This document shows positions 18,791 to 23,169 of a stretch of 23,169 nt of DNA, one piece after another. The stretch's first letter is position 1. The number at the start of each line of letters is the position of its first letter. The notes under the pieces are model-generated. The model was not told the DNA's origin and did no database searches. It was given only the letters and a program-made list of their open reading frames with translations. This stretch comes from Plakobranchus ocellatus (taxonomy: Eukaryota > Mollusca > Gastropoda > Plakobranchidae). The position numbers and the translations under genes were made by a program. The stretch spans positions 280,282 through 303,450 of the forward strand of contig BLXT01003614.1 in the NCBI GenBank assembly GCA_019648995.1. Reading direction: 5' to 3'.

Positions 18791-20315
18791 GTGGAATAAT
18801 TAATACTGTATTATGTGAAGTTCCTATATTTTCAACATATGGCAGTAAACTGAGAACACAGAGTAAGGCTTTGTTGTTCTTTTTAGCTGCTGTTGTTGAA
18901 AAATTCAACTAGAACTAGAAGTTGATTCAATATAATTCTGTGCAAAAATGATTTCAGTCAAAAAAAAAAAGAAAAAAAGCCTGAAGATTATTTGAAAAAC
19001 CTGCACTTGAAATTTTGTTGATTGCAACAAAATTGTTCTGGCGTTTGTTTTTAGTATTAAAAGAAAACAAAAACAAAAATGCATGGGAGAATTCTTTGTA
19101 TGGCTTAACTATTAATCCACATCTTGATGTATAAAGAAAGGAAAGATAGCTATAGAGTTCAAGTGTAAAAGCCTAAACTTCTTAAGTGTTGTTGGCCTAT
19201 TGGTTTTGAAACAGAGAAATTATAATTTGAGATTTCTCTGTAATAACTTTTGTTTTTATTATCACTGTTTCTCATTAAGTCAATGAATTTCTTATTTTGC
19301 TTTACACTTACAATTTGATCTTATCATTGAATAGTGGGATAGAAACTGCTACTTTTCCTATCTTTTTAACATTTAGTTCATTTCACCAAATATCAAATAT
19401 TTCTTTCAAAACCCTCAGCATCTGATTTTATAAAATTATTCTATATCACTTCCTGACTTCACAATTTTTTCTCAATACTTCAGACTGTGAGATCTGAATC
19501 TCAGCTTATTGGCTACAAATTTAAAAAAAAAATAATTGCATGTGCACAACATCAAAATTTTTTTACCAAAGCAAAGACTTTTAAACTTGAAATGGATAAA
19601 TTAGTAAAATTAGTATATTTTTTTGTGAAGACCATTTATTCAAATCCAAATCAGTGCTTTATTTATTTATTTTTTTTTAATTTAAGAAAATAAACTGTCT
19701 GAAAACTTCATCTGTTTTAAGATAGATTTCCAGAATGGTCATCTGAATCCTTATATGTTAATCAAATATAAATAAGTGGAAATGACTTTCTGTAGTGGTT
19801 TTCTATTCTGATCCCATGTTATCTCTCATGAGTGTAAAGTATCTGAGTGATATTCAAATATGTCATGAATGATGTTAGTTATGTGGTTGTGATGAGTTTT
19901 GAATTTGATTTTTTTTGTTCTGGCTGGACTGAAATTTGTTTTATAGATTACTCTTCGATCCAATAATATTTTTATCGATTTGCTAATTGTTAGTTTGTGT
20001 TGTTTGGCTATTGTTGTGTTTGATGTTAAATTTTAGCTTTTGGTGTTGTTGTTTCATTAACTATAAAGGACTGGATACAAGTTCTTGTTTTTTTGTTGTT
20101 TTGTTTTCCCTGCTGCCATATCATTTCATACATGGTTTTTGCAACTAATAACAAGCTAATTTCAAAGTCATCAAGTATTTAAATTAATTTGACACTAAAA
20201 AGTTTTTGTTTTCATTTTTTGTTTAAGTCTAGGTTTCTTTTTTTGGTTTTGCTATTTTTCCCTTGTTCAATATTGTTGGAATTTTTTTTTCTTTGATAGC
20301 ATTACTACTCTCATT

Positions 20316-20432
20316 GTATCTCTCTAGTCTCTATCTATCTCCCTTATCCTCTCCCTCCTTTCTCTGCCCCTTTCTCTCTTTCTTTCTCTCTCCTCTCTGT
20401 TTCTCCTTTTGTCTTTCTCTCTTTCTCTCTTA
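20316..20432. repeat. Pyrimidine-rich CT/CTTT tract
   Basis: About 117 bases of nearly pure C and T on the + strand, dominated by TCTC, CTTTC and CCTCTC words, 280 bp before exon 17. It is a degenerate microsatellite, and as RNA a long polypyrimidine stretch. Confidence 0.9.
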
Positions 20433-20711
20433 ATCTCATCCTCAAGAAATAGCATACCTCTTCTATCATCCAACACTCATAGTGAAAGGTTGTTGGCATA
20501 AATCTAAATAGTGCTAGAACTTATCCATTTTTCTTGTAAATGTCTCTCATTATAAACACAATTCTTTGCACAATTCTTAACATTCCTAGAATCTCAAGTA
20601 TCCAATCCTTTTGTCAGTGTCTTTCTAAGTATGTAGGCATCTGAAATATGATTTCACACTTGCTTATTCCCTAACTGTGAACACCATTGACATCCTCCTC
20701 ATCTTGATCAG

Positions 20712-20837
20712 CCCCTTCAACAACAGCAGCGGGAGCAGCAGCAGCACCATCAGAGCCAGGACGCCCTACCCCCGCCCCCCGTGGTGGTGCCCCAGCTCGC
20801 CCACCCCCACCCACAACCACAGCAGGAGTACCCCCTG
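20712..20837 (+). CDS. PDCD6IP: ALIX exon 17: proline/alanine-rich tail with SH3-binding motif
   Basis: A 126-base exon read in the frame set by exon 16 (G+CC): residues 739-780 plus one base. It has an alanine run (AAGAAAAPS), then PGRPTPAPRGGAPARPPPP and TTTAGVPP. PTPAPR and ARPPPP are also found in the human tail, where they bind CIN85/CD2AP and endophilin SH3 domains. The exon is GC-rich in AT-rich surroundings. Both flanking introns are phase 1, so it can be skipped without changing frame. The other frames, including an open antisense one, are shadows. Confidence 0.9.
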
Positions 20838-23154
20838 GTAAAAATCCCACCATGCTTTTTTTTTTTTATTTTGCCATGTATATCCTAAGCTGATGATTTT
20901 ATCTTGGGGTTTTCTTGGGCTATCTGAATCCCAAGAGATCTCCTTTGCTTTTTTGTTAGATCCGTGGGGGAAAAAATATCGAGGCAAAATTTTAAAAACC
21001 CCATTGCCTCACAAGTCCCATGTGGTGGCAGGATTTGTGTTCATTTTAGAGTAAACTGATGTGTGAATTCTCATCCTTGACCACAATATCACAGTTCACA
21101 GTCCTCAGTCCTCCCCGTTTGCCCAAGATTTTCCCAGACTTTTGTCCCTCTTTAAGTTTCAAGTTTTAAACGCTGATTGGCTTTCATGTTTATGGTGAAA
21201 AAGAAAAGGGGTTTGACAGATCTATATTGAATTGAGCTTGTGAAAAAGTCAAGTTTTGCTAAAAGAAAAGAAAAGTTAAAGTTAACTTAACTTTATCAAC
21301 TTAACTGTAGTGAAATAAAGTAGAACAATCCATTCTAAACATTTAAATGTTTCACTTGTATCCCTGTTGCTCTCATAATTACAGTCATTTGAAACTAAAG
21401 GCGACTAAAGGAAGAATTCTAAATAGGATTTCTACTTAGTTGCAATTAATTTAACAAGGGAAATACATTTTCTTGTGACAAGACACCTGTAAACTTCTTC
21501 ATGGGTATGCGCAACTTGTATATTTCCCCTCTAATCTATAATGAGGAAGCAACAATTGCATTTAAAAAGGCCTCATTTAAAAAAAAAATCTTAATGAGAA
21601 TGACCAAACCATGAAAATTGGGTCTAATATATGATGTCAACATCAATATAATTCAATGACAAGCCCAGAGATGGTTTTAAACACCCATTTTTTGATATTG
21701 TTCATCCCAGATTCTCTATTTTCTGGCCTGACAGCGGGGCAGCATGCTTTTTGTCAATACAAAAAACTTGGTCAAACAACTTGTCTAGGAAATGCAATTA
21801 AAAAAGAAATTGTATTTCATCATAATTTTATACCACCTAGAAAAAATCATGTCAAGATTTGGAAATGAAATTTTTTCTGTATTGAAACATGAAACAATTC
21901 CCAAGTTGAAGGGTCTGCTGGAAGATATAAGAATCTGTACTTTTTTCAGTTAAAAATGCTAGGAGAAACATAAAGTCATTCTTGATGACAGTGGATACGC
22001 TAAAGATCTTATTGCTCTAGGCTGTGGGCAGTATGATGCTAGAGAAAATAACATCTACAAAATACTACTTTCACATTTTTTTGTGTGCCCTTACTGTGGG
22101 TTACTGCAGAGACAATAAATGACCAGATGTGTGACTCCAACAAAGTGGACCAAACACACAGTGTTAGGCAGGTGTGTTTTGTGCTGTGTCCTGCTTGAAG
22201 TTCCAAGCTGATTACCATTGAATACTACAGCCAGGCTCTGTGCAACTGATAGCAATGTTACCTTTTAGAGCAGGTTATGTTCTATTCTTTTAGATATTTT
22301 AGATAATTGAGATGGAAGATGCATTTTTTCAAAGAAGGGAAACATAAAACTTCTTAGAAAAATAAACTCTGTAGAGATTTAATAGAGATAGCTCAAGAGC
22401 TATATTTTGAATACATACACAAAAAGTAGCTTTGTTACAATATAGTGAGGCTATATAACAGTGAGATATTTTGAATCCTAGATACCACATAGGAAAATAA
22501 AGTAGTGGGGGCTTCAATGTGACTGTTTTGAACTAAGCACATGAGTTTTAATAAGCAATTCCTGTTGGACATTTATAGAAAAAAAAACAAGAACTGGTAC
22601 AGGTTTTGTTCCATGCTGTAGGGTTTCTCATAGCATTTTATAATGGTTATAATAATAGTGGTTATACACTACTAATACAGTAGCAGTTGCTGCAGAGGCA
22701 ACTTTCACTACAACTGCCACCACTACTAATGCTGCTACTGGAAGTTATTGGCTCAGGAGATATGTGCAGTGAAAGTTTTTGGATGGCTTTTTTTTTTTTG
22801 GAGAAATAAGGTGAACGAGAAAAGATTAAAAAAGAAATTTTGACCATTGTAAAGGAGGAACTGGATTATGAGGAAGGAATTTTCCTTTCCGTCAATCAGA
22901 TGCAGCAAAGCTGAAAGTGCTCCCTACACACCTCTACATTAGGGGCAATTTTTTTATTTCCTCTTTGGCAGCTTTCAGATCCCCTTGCAACAGAAGCCTA
23001 TCCTGTGCTCCTAAACTGGACGTGTATGTTTTCATTAGGATTGTCAACAGAATTTTAGAACATTGATTTCATCATCAGGATGTTTCATGAATTATTTCAA
23101 ACTGTTGCCTTTCATTCTTCAAGCCATGACATAATTTTTTTTTTTAATTTGCAG
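20838..23154 (+). other. Intron 17 of ALIX (2317 bp)
   Basis: A phase 1 intron, GTAAAA...TTTGCAG. It has a small inverted repeat AAACACAC / GTGTGTTT (22152-22159 and 22172-22179, 12-nt loop) and a GTAGCAGT / ACTACTA-rich segment (22640-22740). No exon or mobile element could be supported. Confidence 0.85.
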
Positions 23155-23169
23155 AAGGCTCAAGAGTTT
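23155..23169 (+). CDS. PDCD6IP: ALIX exon 18 (first 15 bases; cut by window end)
   Basis: After a long T-rich tract and acceptor TTTGCAG, the frame from exon 17 continues G+AA GGC TCA AGA GTT (EGSRV). It is open and plausible as proline-rich-tail sequence but too short to identify alone. Support comes from the strong acceptor and the correct phase. Confidence 0.6.

Larger units (their letters stand above)
18369..20711 (+). other. Intron 16 of ALIX (2343 bp)
   Basis: The longest intron, phase 1, GTCAGT...TTGATCAG. It holds the decayed 3' end of a non-LTR retrotransposon (18459-18790) and a pyrimidine-rich CT/CTTT tract (20316-20432). The stretch 18800-20300 is AT-rich, with GTTTTG/TTGTTG-rich parts near 20000-20110. 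An extra tail exon could hide here, but I found none with good splice sites and a proline-rich frame. Confidence 0.88.
3647..23169 (+). other. PDCD6IP: ALIX / PDCD6IP homologue gene, 18 coding exons seen, 3' end outside window
   Basis: ALIX is a cytosolic ESCRT accessory protein. In known animals its Bro1 domain binds ESCRT-III CHMP4, its V domain binds YPXnL-type ligands, and its proline-rich tail binds TSG101, CIN85/CD2AP, endophilin and ALG-2; it acts in multivesicular bodies, exosome formation, cytokinesis and membrane repair. Joining the exons in frame gives 780 complete codons against about 868 in the human protein, so roughly 90-100 tail residues are missing downstream. The spliced product follows human ALIX almost end to end: Bro1 about 1-355, V domain about 357-700, proline-rich region from about 715. 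Short diagnostic stretches include LKKTYEVDL, MLAQAQE, GEEIARLQ, KKDNDFIYHD, LASLNLPAALED, AQDGMINEEAISV and EEGTKFYNDL. All 17 introns begin GT and end AG and keep frame (phases 2,0,1,0,1,0,0,1,2,0,0,0,1,0,0,1,1). No coding exon is disrupted. UTR limits and expression cannot be read from the DNA. Confidence 0.96.

Noticed and set aside
20671..20853. Minus-strand GC-rich ORF (glycine/alanine-rich) opposite exon 17
   Set aside because: It is the antisense shadow of the proline/alanine-rich exon, whose sense frame is fixed by splicing and by the PTPAPR motif.
22152..22179. Inverted repeat AAACACAC/GTGTGTTT in intron 17
   Set aside because: Short arms made of CA/TG simple sequence; no target-site duplication or element body.
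22690..22760. Possible extra exon in intron 17 (after GCTGCAG, threonine/alanine-rich frame)
   Set aside because: No usable GT donor follows before the frame stops, and the composition is a simple ACT/GCT repeat.

Overview
The window is eukaryotic genomic DNA: AT-rich, with many homopolymer runs, a 509-base assembly gap (11117-11625) and one protein gene split into exons with GT-AG introns. On the + strand it carries most of an ALIX/PDCD6IP (Bro1-domain ESCRT accessory protein) gene. I identified it by reading spliced exons against the known layout of the family: Bro1 domain, V domain, proline-rich tail. The protein is clearly animal ALIX. The intron style, the tRNA-derived SINEs and a decayed non-LTR retrotransposon suggest an invertebrate, most likely a lophotrochozoan such as a gastropod mollusc. 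That placement is inference.

Layout: bases 1-3640 are upstream flank with no gene I can support. They hold a CT microsatellite (1-81), a probable antisense tRNA-derived SINE head (about 600-680), a degenerate 33-bp minisatellite (about 686-1645) and a promoter-proximal stretch with a CRE-like site, a TATA-like box and a CACGTG E-box just before the start codon. The gene starts at 3647. Seventeen complete coding exons and the first 15 bases of an eighteenth (23155-23169, cut by the window end) give 780 complete codons. Exons 1-9 encode the Bro1 domain (residues about 1-355) and the start of the V domain. Exons 9-16 encode the V domain (about 357-700). Exons 16-18 encode the start of the proline-rich region, whose end lies outside the window.

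The introns (0.3-2.3 kb) contain two diverged copies of one tRNA-derived SINE family (introns 6 and 13), the 3' end of a dead non-LTR retrotransposon (intron 16), a decayed partial copy of exon 8 with its splice donor (intron 8), short tandem duplications (introns 5 and 8), clusters of TCTAGATC-type words (introns 1 and 11) and a perfect 13-bp hairpin 88 bp before exon 12.

I see no previously undescribed system here. The locus is a conserved housekeeping gene. The points most worth following are substitutions in the CHMP4-binding patch, the lack of a PSAP motif in the visible tail, the weak exon 10 donor, the frame-neutral proline-rich exon 17 and the exon 8 ghost copy.
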